Below, piece by piece: positions 30,833 through 41,998 of a stretch of 64,000 bases of DNA (positions are counted from its first letter, which is position 1; every line of letters begins with the position of its first letter). A model generated the notes under the pieces. The model made no database searches and had not been told where the DNA came from. It saw nothing but the letters and a program-made list of their open reading frames with translations. A program made the translations under genes and the position numbers. Source of the DNA: Clavelina lepadiformis (Eukaryota > Chordata > Ascidiacea > Aplousobranchia > Clavelinidae); the NCBI RefSeq assembly GCF_947623445.1, contig NC_135245.1:6145501-6209500 (forward strand), read 5' to 3'.

Positions 30833-31093
30833 CACATTCGCAAAACTACAGAAAGCTTTTACATCATATATTAATGCCAATCAATCGAAGTTTCTTTTCA
30901 AAGTTTTGGTTAAATGTAAGGTTCTAAGAATTTAATATTGTCAGAGCCTCTTTAAAGCAATTTATTTAATACCACAAAATTTTGCAAATTTCAAAAAATT
31001 TTTCAACTTCTGCTTACGATGGTTGAGTTTTAGAAACGAAAAAGTTTCCCAGAGTTGTTTGGTTACACATTTCATTAAACAACAAAATGGAAC

Positions 31094-31165
31094 AGGTCTC
31101 ACCGAGATTTGAACTCGGATCGCAGGATTCAAAGTCCTGAGTGCTAACCGTTACACCATGAGACC
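31094..31165 (-). tRNA. tRNA-Gln(UUG)
   Basis: Reference-type. Confidence 0.97.
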
Positions 31166-31250
31166 GACAAGACAACCTTTTATATTGTTGAAATTGACAT
31201 TCTCTTTTATGTTATTAAGAAGCTGTCAAAATATGTAGCTTGACAAAACA

Positions 31251-31341
31251 TCCTTCGAACCGGATTCGAACCAGTGACCTATGGATTTCTGACTGATCTT
31301 TCCACTACAGTCCACCGCTCTACCAACTGAGCTATCGAAGG
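31251..31341 (-). tRNA. tRNA-Tyr(GUA), intron
   Basis: Reference exons; the intron's UAU is changed to GAU. Confidence 0.95.
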
Positions 31342-31603
31342 CACATTCGAAAATCTACAGAAAGCTTTTAAACCATATTTTAATGCCAGTCAATCGAAGT
31401 TTCTTTTCAAAGTTTTGGTTAAATGTAAGGTTCTAAGAATTTCAAAGTGTCAGAGCTTCTTCAAAGCAATTCATTTAATACCACAAATTTGCAATTTTGA
31501 AAAAAAAAGGTTTCAACTTCTGCTTACGATGGTTGAGTTTTAGAAACGAAAAAGTTTCCCAGAATTGTTTGGTTACACATTTTATTAAATAACAAAAAGA
31601 AAC

Positions 31604-31675
31604 AGGTCTCACCGAGATTTGAACTCGGATCGCAGGATTCAAAGTCCTGAGTGCTAACCGTTACACCATGAGACC
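31604..31675 (-). tRNA. tRNA-Gln(UUG)
   Basis: Reference-type. Confidence 0.97.
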
Positions 31676-31764
31676 GACGAGACAATCTTCTATATTGTTG
31701 AAATTGACATACTCTTTTATGTTATTTAGAAGCTGTCAAAATATATAGCTTGTTATATTGTATA

Positions 31765-31855
31765 TCCTTCGAACCGGATTCGAACCAGTGACCTATGGAT
31801 TTCTGACTGATATTCCCACTACAGTCCACCGCTCTACCGACTGAGCTATCGAAGG
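31765..31855 (-). tRNA. tRNA-Tyr(GUA), intron
   Basis: C17; opens higher-order block 2. Confidence 0.95.
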
Positions 31856-32116
31856 CACATGCGAATAACTACAGATTGTTTTTAACTGCTATTTTAATGC
31901 CACTCAATCGAAGTTTCTTTTCAAAGTATTGGTTAAATGTAAGGTTCTAAGAATTTAATATTGTCAGAACCTCTTTAAAGCAATTTATTTAATACCACAA
32001 AATTTTGCAAATTTCAAAAAAGGTTTCAACTTCTGCTTACGATGGTTGAGTTTTAGAAACGAAAAAGTTTCCCAGAGTTGTTTGGTTACACATTTCATTA
32101 AAAAACAAAATGGAAC

Positions 32117-32188
32117 ATGTCACACTGAGATTTGAACTCGGATCGCAGGATTCAGAGTCATGAGTGCTAACCGTTACACCATGAGACC
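32117..32188 (-). pseudogene. Degenerate tRNA-Gln(CUG)
   Basis: Same four mismatches as 30073. Confidence 0.65.
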
Positions 32189-32273
32189 GACAAAACAACA
32201 TCTTATATTGTTGAAATTCACATACTCTTTTATGTTATTAAGAAGCTGTCAAAATATGTAGCTTGACAAAAAA

Positions 32274-32364
32274 TCCTTGAAACCGGATTAGAACCAGTGA
32301 CCTATGGATTTCTGACTGATATTTCCAATACAGTCCACCGCTCTACCGACTGAGCTATCGAAGG
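32274..32364 (-). pseudogene. Degenerate tRNA-Tyr(GUA)
   Basis: Same changes as 30230. Confidence 0.65.
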
Positions 32365-32623
32365 CACATTCGCAAATCTACAGAAAGCTTTTAAACCATA
32401 TTTTAATGCCACTCAATCGATATTTCTTTTCAAAATTTGGTTAAATGTAAGGTTCTGAGAATTTAATATTGTCAGAACCTCTTTAAAGCAATTTATTTAA
32501 TACCACAAAATTTTGCAAATTTAAAAAAGGTTTCAACTTCTGCTTACGATGGTTGAGTTTTAGAAACGAAAAAGTTTCCCAGAGTTGTTTGGTTACACAT
32601 TTCATTAAATAACAAAAAGGAAC

Positions 32624-32695
32624 AGGTCTCACCGAGATTTGAACTCGGATCGCAGGATTCAGAGTCCTGAGTGCTAACCGTTACACCATGAGACC
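32624..32695 (-). tRNA. tRNA-Gln(CUG)
   Basis: Reference-type body. Confidence 0.96.
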
Positions 32696-32784
32696 GACGA
32701 GACAAACTTTTATATAGTACAATTTGAAATACTGTTTTATGTTATTTAGAAGCTGTCAAAATATGTAACTTGTTATTCTGTATA

Positions 32785-32875
32785 TCCTTCGAACCGGATT
32801 CGAACCAGTGACCTATGGATTTCTGCCTGATATTTCAACTACAGTCCACCGCTCTACCAACTGAGCTATCGAAGG
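32785..32875 (-). tRNA. tRNA-Tyr(GUA), intron
   Basis: Reference exons; 22536-type intron. Confidence 0.95.
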
Positions 32876-33136
32876 CACATTCGCAAAACTACAGAAAGCT
32901 TTTACATCATATATTAATGCCAATCAATCGAAGTTTCTTTTCAAAGTTTTGGTTAAATGTAAGGTTCTAAGAATTTAATATTGTCAGAGCCTCTTTAAAG
33001 CAATTTATTTAATACCACAAAATTTTGCAAATTTCAAAAAATTTTTCAACTTCTGCTTACGATGGTTGAGTTTTAGAAACGAAAAAGTTTCCCAGAGTTG
33101 TTTGGTTACACATTTCATTAAACAACAAAATGGAAC

Positions 33137-33208
33137 AGGTCTCACCGAGATTTGAACTCGGATCGCAGGATTCAAAGTCCTGAGTGCTAACCGTTACACC
33201 ATGAGACC
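33137..33208 (-). tRNA. tRNA-Gln(UUG)
   Basis: Reference-type. Confidence 0.97.
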
Positions 33209-33293
33209 GACAAGACAACCTTTTATATTGTTGAAATTGACATTCTCTTTTATGTTATTAAGAAGCTGTCAAAATATGTAGCTTGACAAAACA

Positions 33294-33384
33294 TCCTTCG
33301 AACCGGATTCGAACCAGTGACCTATGGATTTCTGACTGATCTTTCCACTACAGTCCACCGCTCTACCAACTGAGCTATCGAAGG
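33294..33384 (-). tRNA. tRNA-Tyr(GUA), intron
   Basis: Reference exons; intron as at 31251. Confidence 0.95.
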
Positions 33385-33646
33385 CACATTCGAAAATCTA
33401 CAGAAAGCTTTTAAACCATATTTTAATGCCAGTCAATCGAAGTTTCTTTTCAAAGTTTTGGTTAAATGTAAGGTTCTAAGAATTTCAAAGTGTCAGAGCT
33501 TCTTCAAAGCAATTCATTTAATACCACAAATTTGCAATTTTGAAAAAAAAAGGTTTCAACTTCTGCTTACGATGGTTGAGTTTTAGAAACGAAAAAGTTT
33601 CCCAGAATTGTTTGGTTACACATTTTATTAAATAACAAAAAGAAAC

Positions 33647-33718
33647 AGGTCTCACCGAGATTTGAACTCGGATCGCAGGATTCAAAGTCCTGAGTGCTAA
33701 CCGTTACACCATGAGACC
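33647..33718 (-). tRNA. tRNA-Gln(UUG)
   Basis: Reference-type. Confidence 0.97.
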
Positions 33719-33807
33719 GACGAGACAATCTTCTATATTGTTGAAATTGACATACTCTTTTATGTTATTTAGAAGCTGTCAAAATATATAGCTTGTTATA
33801 TTGTATA

Positions 33808-33898
33808 TCCTTCGAACCGGATTCGAACCAGTGACCTATGGATTTCTGACTGATATTCCCACTACAGTCCACCGCTCTACCGACTGAGCTATCGAAGG
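33808..33898 (-). tRNA. tRNA-Tyr(GUA), intron
   Basis: C17; opens higher-order block 3. Confidence 0.95.
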
Positions 33899-34159
33899 CA
33901 CATGCGAATAACTACAGATTGTTTTTAACTGCTATTTTAATGCCACTCAATCGAAGTTTCTTTTCAAAGTATTGGTTAAATGTAAGGTTCTAAGAATTTA
34001 ATATTGTCAGAACCTCTTTAAAGCAATTTATTTAATACCACAAAATTTTGCAAATTTCAAAAAAGGTTTCAACTTCTGCTTACGATGGTTGAGTTTTAGA
34101 AACGAAAAAGTTTCCCAGAGTTGTTTGGTTACACATTTCATTAAAAAACAAAATGGAAC

Positions 34160-34231
34160 ATGTCACACTGAGATTTGAACTCGGATCGCAGGATTCAGAG
34201 TCATGAGTGCTAACCGTTACACCATGAGACC
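34160..34231 (-). pseudogene. Degenerate tRNA-Gln(CUG)
   Basis: Same four mismatches as 30073. Confidence 0.65.
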
Positions 34232-34316
34232 GACAAAACAACATCTTATATTGTTGAAATTCACATACTCTTTTATGTTATTAAGAAGCTGTCAAAATAT
34301 GTAGCTTGACAAAAAA

Positions 34317-34407
34317 TCCTTGAAACCGGATTAGAACCAGTGACCTATGGATTTCTGACTGATATTTCCAATACAGTCCACCGCTCTACCGACTGAGCTA
34401 TCGAAGG
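34317..34407 (-). pseudogene. Degenerate tRNA-Tyr(GUA)
   Basis: Same changes as 30230. Confidence 0.65.
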
Positions 34408-34666
34408 CACATTCGCAAATCTACAGAAAGCTTTTAAACCATATTTTAATGCCACTCAATCGATATTTCTTTTCAAAATTTGGTTAAATGTAAGGTTCTG
34501 AGAATTTAATATTGTCAGAACCTCTTTAAAGCAATTTATTTAATACCACAAAATTTTGCAAATTTAAAAAAGGTTTCAACTTCTGCTTACGATGGTTGAG
34601 TTTTAGAAACGAAAAAGTTTCCCAGAGTTGTTTGGTTACACATTTCATTAAATAACAAAAAGGAAC

Positions 34667-34738
34667 AGGTCTCACCGAGATTTGAACTCGGATCGCAGGA
34701 TTCAGAGTCCTGAGTGCTAACCGTTACACCATGAGACC
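34667..34738 (-). tRNA. tRNA-Gln(CUG)
   Basis: Reference-type body. Confidence 0.96.
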
Positions 34739-34827
34739 GACGAGACAAACTTTTATATAGTAAAATTTGAAATACTGTTTTATGTTATTTAGAAGCTGTC
34801 AAAATATGTAACTTGTTATTCTGTATA

Positions 34828-34918
34828 TCCTTCGAACCGGATTCGAACCAGTGACCTATGGATTTCTGCCTGATATTTCAACTACAGTCCACCGCTCTAC
34901 CAACTGAGCTATCGAAGG
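34828..34918 (-). tRNA. tRNA-Tyr(GUA), intron
   Basis: Reference exons; 22536-type intron. Confidence 0.95.
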
Positions 34919-35179
34919 CACATTCGCAAAACTACAGAAAGCTTTTACATTATATATTAATGCCAATCAATCGAAGTTTCTTTTCAAAGTTTTGTTTAAA
35001 TGTAAGGTTCTAAGAATTTAATATTGTCAGAGCCTCTTTAAAGCAATTTATTTAATACCACAAAATTTTGCAAATTTCAAAAAATTTTTCAACTTCTGCT
35101 TACGATGGTTGAGTTTTAGAAACGAAAAAGTGTCCCAGAGTTGTTTGGTTACACATTTCATTAAACAACAAAATGGAAC

Positions 35180-35251
35180 AGGTCTCACCGAGATTTGAAC
35201 TCGGCTCGCAGGATTCAAAGTCCTGAGTGCTAACCGTTACACCATGAGACC
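35180..35251 (-). tRNA. tRNA-Gln(UUG)
   Basis: Variable-loop U48 is G; stems intact. Confidence 0.9.
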
Positions 35252-35340
35252 GACAAGACAACCTTTTATATTGTTGAAATTGACATTCTCTTTTATGTTA
35301 TTCAGAAGCTGTCAAAATATGTAACTTGTTATTCTGTATA

Positions 35341-35431
35341 TCCTTCGAACCGGATTCGAACCAGTGACCTATGGATTTCTGACTGATCTTTCCACTACAG
35401 TCCACCGCTCTACCAACTGAGCTATCGAAGG
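35341..35431 (-). tRNA. tRNA-Tyr(GUA), intron
   Basis: Exons reference; its 3' flank is of the GTTATTCTG type instead of the GACAAAACA type in blocks 1 and 2, a conversion patch. Confidence 0.95.
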
Positions 35432-35692
35432 CACATTCGAAAATCTACAGAAAGCTTTTAAACCATATTTTAATGCCAGTCAATCGAAGTTTCTTTTCAA
35501 AGTTTTGGTTAAATGTAAGGTTCTAAGAATTTCAAAGTGTCAGAGCTTCTTCAAAGAAATTCATTTAATACCACAAATTTGCAAATTTGAAAAAAAAGGT
35601 TTCAACTTCTGCTTACGATGGTTGAGTTTTAGAAACGAAAAAGTTTCCCAGAATTGTTTGGTTACACATTTTATTAAATAACAAAAAGAAAC

Positions 35693-35764
35693 AGGTCTCA
35701 CCGAGATTTGAACTCGGATCGCAGGATTCAAAGTCCTGAGTGCTAACCGTTACACCATGAGACC
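35693..35764 (-). tRNA. tRNA-Gln(UUG)
   Basis: Reference-type. Confidence 0.97.
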
Positions 35765-35853
35765 GACGAGACAATCTTCTATATTGTTGAAATTGACATA
35801 CTCTTTTATGTTATTTAGAAGCTGTCAAAATATATAGCTTGTTATATTGTATA

Positions 35854-35944
35854 TCCTTCGAACCGGATTCGAACCAGTGACCTATGGATTTCTGACTGAT
35901 ATTCCCACTACAGTCCACCGCTCTACCGACTGAGCTATCGAAGG
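35854..35944 (-). tRNA. tRNA-Tyr(GUA), intron
   Basis: C17; opens the shortened block 4. Confidence 0.95.
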
Positions 35945-36205
35945 CACATGCGAATAACTACAGATTGTTTTTAACTGCTATTTTAATGCCACTCAATCGA
36001 AGTTTCTTTTTAAAGTATTGGTTAAATGTAAGGTTCTAAGAATTTAATATTGTCAGAACCTCTTTAAAGCAATTTATTTAATACCACAAAATTTTGCAAA
36101 TTTCAAAAAAGGTTTCAACTTCTGCTTACGATGGTTGAGTTTTAGAAACGAAAAAGTTTCCCAGAGTTGTTTGGTTACACATTTCATTAAAAAACAAAAT
36201 GGAAC

Positions 36206-36277
36206 ATGTCACACTGAGATTTGAACTCGGATCGCAGGATTCAGAGTCCTGAGTGCTAACCGTTACACCATGAGACC
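36206..36277 (-). pseudogene. Degenerate tRNA-Gln(CUG)
   Basis: G1/A72, U5/U68 and C50/A64 mismatches; anticodon stem is intact here. Confidence 0.6.
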
Positions 36278-36362
36278 GACAAAACAACATTTTATATTGT
36301 TGAAATTCACATACTCTTTTATGTTATTAAGAAGCTGTCAAAATATGTAGCTTGACAAAAAA

Positions 36363-36453
36363 TCCTTGAAACCGGATTAGAACCAGTGACCTATGGATTT
36401 CTGACTGATATTTCCAATACAGTCCACCGCTCTACCGACTGAGCTATCGAAGG
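36363..36453 (-). pseudogene. Degenerate tRNA-Tyr(GUA)
   Basis: Same changes as 30230. Confidence 0.65.
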
Positions 36454-36713
36454 CACATTCGCAATTCTACAGAAAGCTTTTAAACCATATTTTAATGCCA
36501 CTCAATCGATATTTCTTTTCAAAATTTGGTTAAATGTAAGGTTCTAAGAATTTAATATTGTCAGAACCTCTTTAAAGCAATTTATTTAATACCACAAAAT
36601 TTTGCAAATTTCAAAAAAGGTTTCAACTTCTGCTTACGATGGTTGAGTTTTAGAAACGAAAAAGTTTCCCAGAGTTGTTTGGTTACACATTTCATTAAAT
36701 AACAAAAAGGAAC

Positions 36714-36785
36714 AGGTCTCACCGAGATTTGAACTCGGATCGCAGGATTCAGAGTCCTGAGTGCTAACCGTTACACCATGAGACC
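36714..36785 (-). tRNA. tRNA-Gln(CUG)
   Basis: Reference-type body. Confidence 0.96.
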
Positions 36786-36874
36786 GACGAGACAAACTTT
36801 TAAATAGTAAAATTTGAAATACTGTTTTATGTTATTTAGAAGCTGTCAAAATATGTAACTTGTTATTCTGTATA

Positions 36875-36965
36875 TCCTTCGAACCGGATTCGAACCAGTG
36901 ACCTATGGATTTCTGACTGATCTTTCCACTACAGTCCACCGCTCTACCAACTGAGCTATCGAAGG
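36875..36965 (-). tRNA. tRNA-Tyr(GUA), intron
   Basis: Carries the 31251-type intron with the flank of a 34828-type gene, marking the place where one unit was lost. Confidence 0.95.
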
Positions 36966-37225
36966 CACATTCGAAAATCTACAGAAAGCTTTTAAACCAT
37001 ATTTTAATGCCAGTCAATCGAAGTTTCTTTTCAAAGTTTTGGTTAAATGTAAGGTTCTAAGAATTTCAAAGTGTCAGAGCTTCTTCAAAGAAATTCATTT
37101 AATACCACAAATTGCAAATTTGAAAAAAAAGGTTTCAACTTCTGCTTACGATGGTTGAGTTTTAGAAACGAAAAAGTTTCCCAGAATTGTTTGGTTACAC
37201 ATTTTATTAAATAACAAAAAGAAAC

Positions 37226-37297
37226 AGGTCTCACCGAGATTTGAACTCGGATCGCAGGATTCAAAGTCCTGAGTGCTAACCGTTACACCATGAGACC
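37226..37297 (-). tRNA. tRNA-Gln(UUG)
   Basis: Reference-type. Confidence 0.97.
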
Positions 37298-37386
37298 GAC
37301 GAGACAATCTTCTATATTGTTGAAATTGACATACTCTTTTATGTTATTTAGAAGCTGTCAAAATATATAGCTTGTTATATTGTATA

Positions 37387-37477
37387 TCCTTCGAACCGGA
37401 TTCGAACCAGTGACCTATGGATTTCTGACTGATATTCCCACTACAGTCCACCGCTCTACCGACTGAGCTATCGAAGG
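37387..37477 (-). tRNA. tRNA-Tyr(GUA), intron
   Basis: C17; opens the truncated block 5. Confidence 0.95.
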
Positions 37478-37738
37478 CACATGCGAATAACTACAGATTG
37501 TTTTTAACTGCTATTTTAATGCCACTCAATCGAAGTTTCTTTTCAAAGTATTGGTTAAATGTAAGGTTCTAAGAATTTAATATTGTCAGAACCTCTTTAA
37601 AGCAATTTATTTAATACCACAAAATTTTGCAAATTTCAAAAAAGGTTTCAACTTCTGCTTACGATGGTTGAGTTTTAGAAACGAAAAAGTTTCCCAGAGT
37701 TGTTTGGTTACACATTTCATTAAAAAACAAAATGGAAC

Positions 37739-37810
37739 ATGTCACACTGAGATTTGAACTCGGATCGCAGGATTCAGAGTCCTGAGTGCTAACCGTTACA
37801 CCATGAGACC
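37739..37810 (-). pseudogene. Degenerate tRNA-Gln(CUG)
   Basis: G1/A72, U5/U68 and C50/A64; last gene of the higher-order pattern. Confidence 0.6.
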
Positions 37811-37899
37811 GACAAAACAACATTTTATATTGTTGAAATTCACATACTCTTTTATGTTATTAAGAAGCTGTCAAAATATGTAGCTTGTTATACCGTATA

Positions 37900-37990
37900 T
37901 CCTTCGAACCGGATTCGAACCAGTGACCTATGGATTTCTGACTGATATTTCCACTACAGTCCACCGCTCTACCAACTGAGCTATCGAAAG
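37900..37990 (-). tRNA. tRNA-Tyr(GUA), intron
   Basis: U2-G71 wobble; otherwise reference. The expected degenerate Tyr is replaced by this type, so the higher-order pattern ends here. Confidence 0.9.
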
Positions 37991-38252
37991 CACATTTGCA
38001 AACCTACAGAAAGCTTTTACATCATATATTAATGCCACCCAATCGAAGTTTCTTTTCAAAGTTTTGGTTAAATGTAAGGTTCTAAGAATTTAAAAGTGTC
38101 AGAGCCTCTTCAAAGCAATTCATTTAATACCACAAAATTTTGCAAATTTCAAAAAAAAGTTTTAACTTCTGCTTACGATGGTTGAGCTTTAGAAACGAAA
38201 AAGTTTCCCAGAGTTGTTTGGTTACACATTTCATTAAATAAAAAAACGAAAC

Positions 38253-38324
38253 AGGTCTCACCGAGATTTGAACTCGGATCGCAGGATTCAAAGTCCTGAG
38301 TGCTAACCGTTACACCATGAGACC
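38253..38324 (-). tRNA. tRNA-Gln(UUG)
   Basis: Reference-type. Confidence 0.97.
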
Positions 38325-38413
38325 GACGAGACAACCTTTTATATTGTTGAAATTGACATACTCTTATATGTTATTTAGAAGCTGTCAAAATATATAGCTT
38401 GTTATACCGTATA

Positions 38414-38504
38414 TCCTTCGAACCGGATTCGAACCAGTGACCTATGGATTTCTGACTGATATTTCCACTACAGTCCACCGCTCTACCAACTGAGCTATCG
38501 AAGG
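38414..38504 (-). tRNA. tRNA-Tyr(GUA), intron
   Basis: Reference exons and intron. Confidence 0.97.
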
Positions 38505-38768
38505 CACATTCCAAAATCTACAGAAAGCTTTTAAAGTATATCTTAATGCCACTCAATCGAAGTTTCTTTTCAAAGTTTTGGTTAAATGTAAGGTTCTGAG
38601 AATTTGAAAGTGTCAGGGCCTCTTCAAAGCAATTCATTTAATACCACAAAATTTTGCAAATTTCAAAAAAAAGGTTTCAACTTCTGCTTACGATGGTTGA
38701 GCTTTAGAAACGAAAAAGTTTCCCAGAGTTTGTTTGGTTACCCATTTCATTAAATAACAAAAAGAAAC

Positions 38769-38840
38769 AGGTCTCACCGAGATTTGAACTCGGATCGCAG
38801 GATTCAAAGTCCTGAGTGCTAATCGTTACACCATGAGACC
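38769..38840 (-). tRNA. tRNA-Gln(UUG)
   Basis: A19; otherwise reference-type. Confidence 0.92.
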
Positions 38841-38924
38841 GACAAGACAACATTTTATAATGTTGAAATTGACATACTCTTTTATGTTATTAAGAAGCTG
38901 TCAAAATATATAGCTTGACAAAAA

Positions 38925-39015
38925 TCATTCGAACCGGATTCGAACCAGTGACCTATGGATTTCTGACTGATATTTCCACTACAGTCCACCGCTCTACCAA
39001 TTGAGCTATTGAAGG
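38925..39015 (-). tRNA. tRNA-Tyr(GUA), two acceptor mismatches
   Basis: C2/U71, A6/C67 and A15; the only member of this lineage outside the first 17 kb. Confidence 0.65.
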
Positions 39016-39279
39016 CTCATTCGAAAATCTACCGAAAGTTTTTAAACCATATTTTAATGCCACTCAATCGAAGTTTCTTTTCAAAGTTTTGGTTAAATGT
39101 AAGGTTCTAAGAATTTCAATAGTGTCAGAGTCTCTTTAAAGCAATTCATTTAATACCACAAAATTTGAAAATTTGAAAAAAAAGGTTTCAACTTCTGCTT
39201 ACGATGGTTGAGCTTTAGAAACGAAAAAGTTTCCCAGAATTGTTTGGTTACACATTTTATTAAATAACAAAAAAGAAAC

Positions 39280-39351
39280 ATGTCTCACCGAGATTTGAAC
39301 TCGGATCGCAGGATTCAAAGTCCTGAGTGCTAATCGTTACACCATGAGACC
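39280..39351 (-). tRNA. tRNA-Gln(UUG), A72
   Basis: G1/A72 and A19. Confidence 0.8.
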
Positions 39352-39436
39352 GACAAGACAACATTTTATATTGTTGAAATTGACATACTCTTTTATGTTA
39401 TTAAGAAGCTGTCAAAATATGTAGCTTGACAAAATA

Positions 39437-39527
39437 TCCTTCGAACCGGATTCGAACCAGTGACCTATGGATTTCTGACTGATATTTCCACTACAGTCCA
39501 CCGCTCTACCAACTGAGCTATCGAAGG
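39437..39527 (-). tRNA. tRNA-Tyr(GUA), intron
   Basis: Reference exons and intron. Confidence 0.97.
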
Positions 39528-39789
39528 CACATTCGCAAATCTACAGAAAGCTTTTAAACGATATATTAATGCCACTCAATCGAAGTTTCTTTTCAAAGTT
39601 TTGGTTAAATGTAAAGTTCTAAGAATTTCAAAAGTGTCAGAGTCTCTTCAAAGCAATTCATTTAATACCACAAAATTTTGCAAATTTTAAAAAAGGTTTC
39701 AACTTCTGTTTACGATGGTTGAGCTTTAGAAACGAAAAAGTTTCCCAGAATTGTTTGGTTACAAACTTTATTAAATAACAAAAAGAAAC

Positions 39790-39861
39790 AGGTCTCACCG
39801 AGATTTGAACTCGGATCGCAGGATTCAAAATCCTGAGTGCTATTCGTTACACCATGAGACC
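39790..39861 (-). tRNA. tRNA-Gln(UUG), variant loops
   Basis: C32 is U; D loop has A19 and A20; stems intact. Confidence 0.82.
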
Positions 39862-39950
39862 GACAACACAACATTTTATATTGTTGAAATTGACATACTC
39901 TTTTATGTTATTTAGAAGCTGTCAAAATATATAGCTTGTTATACCATATA

Positions 39951-40041
39951 TCTTTCGAACCGGATTCGAACCAGTGACCTATAGATTTCTGACTGATATT
40001 TCCACTACAGTCCACCGCTCTACTAACTGAGCTATCGAAGG
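39951..40041 (-). tRNA. tRNA-Tyr(GUA), variant
   Basis: C2/A71 mismatch, A18 and U41. Confidence 0.65.
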
Positions 40042-40302
40042 CATATTCGCAAATCTACAGAAAGCTTTTAAACCATATATTAATGCCACTCAATCGAAGT
40101 TTCTTTTCAAAGTTTTGGTTAAATGTAAGGTTCTAAGAATTTAATATTGTCAGAGCCTCTTTAAAGCAATTTATTTAATACCACAAAATTTTGCAAATTT
40201 CAAAAACGCTTTCAACTTCTGCTTACGATGGTTGAGCTTTAGAAACGAAAAAGTTTCCCAGTGTTGTTTGGTTACACATTTCATTAAATAACAAAATGGA
40301 AC

Positions 40303-40374
40303 AGGTCTCACCGAGATTTGAACTCGGATCGCAGGATTCAAAGTCCTGAGTGCTAACCGTTACACCATGACACC
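40303..40374 (-). tRNA. tRNA-Gln(UUG), acceptor mismatch
   Basis: G4 faces G69. Confidence 0.75.
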
Positions 40375-40463
40375 GACAAGACAACATTTTATATTGTTGA
40401 AATTGACATACTCTTTTATGTTATTTAGAAGCTGTCAAAATATATAGCTTGTTATACCATATA

Positions 40464-40554
40464 TCCTTCGAACCGGATTCGAACCAGTTACCTATGGATT
40501 TCTGACTGATATTCCCACTACAGTCCACCGCTCTACCAACTGAGCTATCGAAGG
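40464..40554 (-). tRNA. tRNA-Tyr(GUA), intron
   Basis: A48; otherwise reference. Confidence 0.92.
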
Positions 40555-40815
40555 CACATGCGAATAACTACAGATTGTTTTAAGTGATATTTTAATGGCA
40601 CTCAATCGAAGTTTCTTTTCAAAGTTTTGGTTAAATGTAAGGTTCTAAGAATTTGAAAGTGTCAGAGCCTCTTTAAAGCAATTCATTTAATACCACAAAA
40701 TTTGAAAATTTGAAAAAAAAGGTTTCAACTTCTGCTTACGATGGTTGAGCTTTAGAAACGAAAAAGTTTCCCAGAGTTGTTTTGTTACACATTTCATTAA
40801 ATAACAAAAAGTAAC

Positions 40816-40887
40816 AGGTCTCACCGAGATTTGAACTCGGATCGCAGGATTCAAAGTCCTGAGTGCTAACCGTTACACCATGACACC
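40816..40887 (-). tRNA. tRNA-Gln(UUG), acceptor mismatch
   Basis: G4/G69. Confidence 0.75.
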
Positions 40888-40976
40888 GACAAGACAACAT
40901 TTTATATTGTTGAAATTGACATAATCTTTTATGTTATTTAGAAGCTGTCAAAATGTATAGCTTGTTATACCGTATA

Positions 40977-41067
40977 TCCTTCGAACCGTATTCGAACCAG
41001 TGACCTATGGATTTCTTACTGATATTTCCACTACAGTCCACCGCTCTACCAACTGAGCTATCGAAGG
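40977..41067 (-). tRNA. tRNA-Tyr(GUA), T-stem mismatch
   Basis: The invariant C61 is A, opposite G53. Confidence 0.72.
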
Positions 41068-41328
41068 CATAGTCGCATACCTACAGAAAGCTTTTACATC
41101 ATATATTAATGCCACTCAATCGAAGTTTCTTTTCAAAGTATTGGTTAAATGTAAGGTTCTGAGAATTTAATATTGTCAGAGCCTCTTTAAAGCAATTTAT
41201 TTAATACCACAAAATTTTGCAAATTTCATAAAAGGTTTCAACTTCTGCTTACGATGGTTGAGTTTTAGAAACGAAAAAGTTTCCCAGAGTTGTTTGGTTA
41301 CACATTTCATTAAATAACAAAATGGAAC

Positions 41329-41400
41329 AGCTCTCACCGAGATTTGAACTCGGATCGCAGGATTCAGAGTCCTGAGTGCTAACCGTTACACCATGACACC
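41329..41400 (-). tRNA. tRNA-Gln(CUG), two acceptor mismatches
   Basis: G2/G71 and G4/G69. Confidence 0.6.
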
Positions 41401-41485
41401 GACAAGACAACATTTTATATTGTTGAAATTGACATACTCTTTTATGTTATTAAAAAGCTGTCAAATTATATAGCTTGACAAAAAA

Positions 41486-41576
41486 TCCTTCGAACCGGAT
41501 TCGAACCAGTGACCTATGGATTTCTGACTGATATTTCCACTACAGTCCACCGCTCTACCAACTGAGCTATCGAAGG
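41486..41576 (-). tRNA. tRNA-Tyr(GUA), intron
   Basis: Reference exons and intron. Confidence 0.97.
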
Positions 41577-41837
41577 CTCATTCGCAAATCTACAGAAAGC
41601 TTTTAAACCATATTTTAATGCCACTCAATCGAAGTTTCTTTTCAAAGTTTTGGTTAAATGTAAGGTTCTGAGAATTTAAAATTGTCAGGGCCACTTGAAA
41701 GCAATTTATTTAATACCACAAAATTTTGCAAATTTCAAAAAAGGTTTCAACTTCTGCTTACGATGGTTGAGTTTTAGAAACGAAAAAGTTTCCCAGAGTT
41801 GTTTGGTTACACATTTCATTAAATAACAAAAAGGAAC

Positions 41838-41909
41838 AGCTCTCACCGAGATTTGAACTCGGATCGCAGGATTCAGAGTCCTGAGTGCTAACCGTTACAC
41901 CATGAGACC
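41838..41909 (-). tRNA. tRNA-Gln(CUG), acceptor mismatch
   Basis: G2/G71. Confidence 0.75.
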
Positions 41910-41998
41910 GACGCGACAAACTTTTATATAGTACAATTTGAAATACTGTTTTATGTTATTTAGAAGCTGTCAAAATATGTAACTTGTTATTCTGTATA

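Larger units (their letters stand above)
29721..37386 (-). repeat. Four-unit higher-order repeat, about 2,044 bp
   Basis: Blocks at 29721-31764, 31765-33807 and 33808-35853 have the same order of eight gene variants: Tyr with C17, degenerate Gln-CUG, degenerate Tyr, Gln-CUG, Tyr with the 22536-type intron, Gln-UUG, Tyr with an AUC-type intron change, Gln-UUG. A fourth block, 35854-37386, lacks one Gln-Tyr unit, and a fifth starts at 37387 and breaks off near 37890. The near-identity of the blocks points to recent block amplification. Confidence 0.88.
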
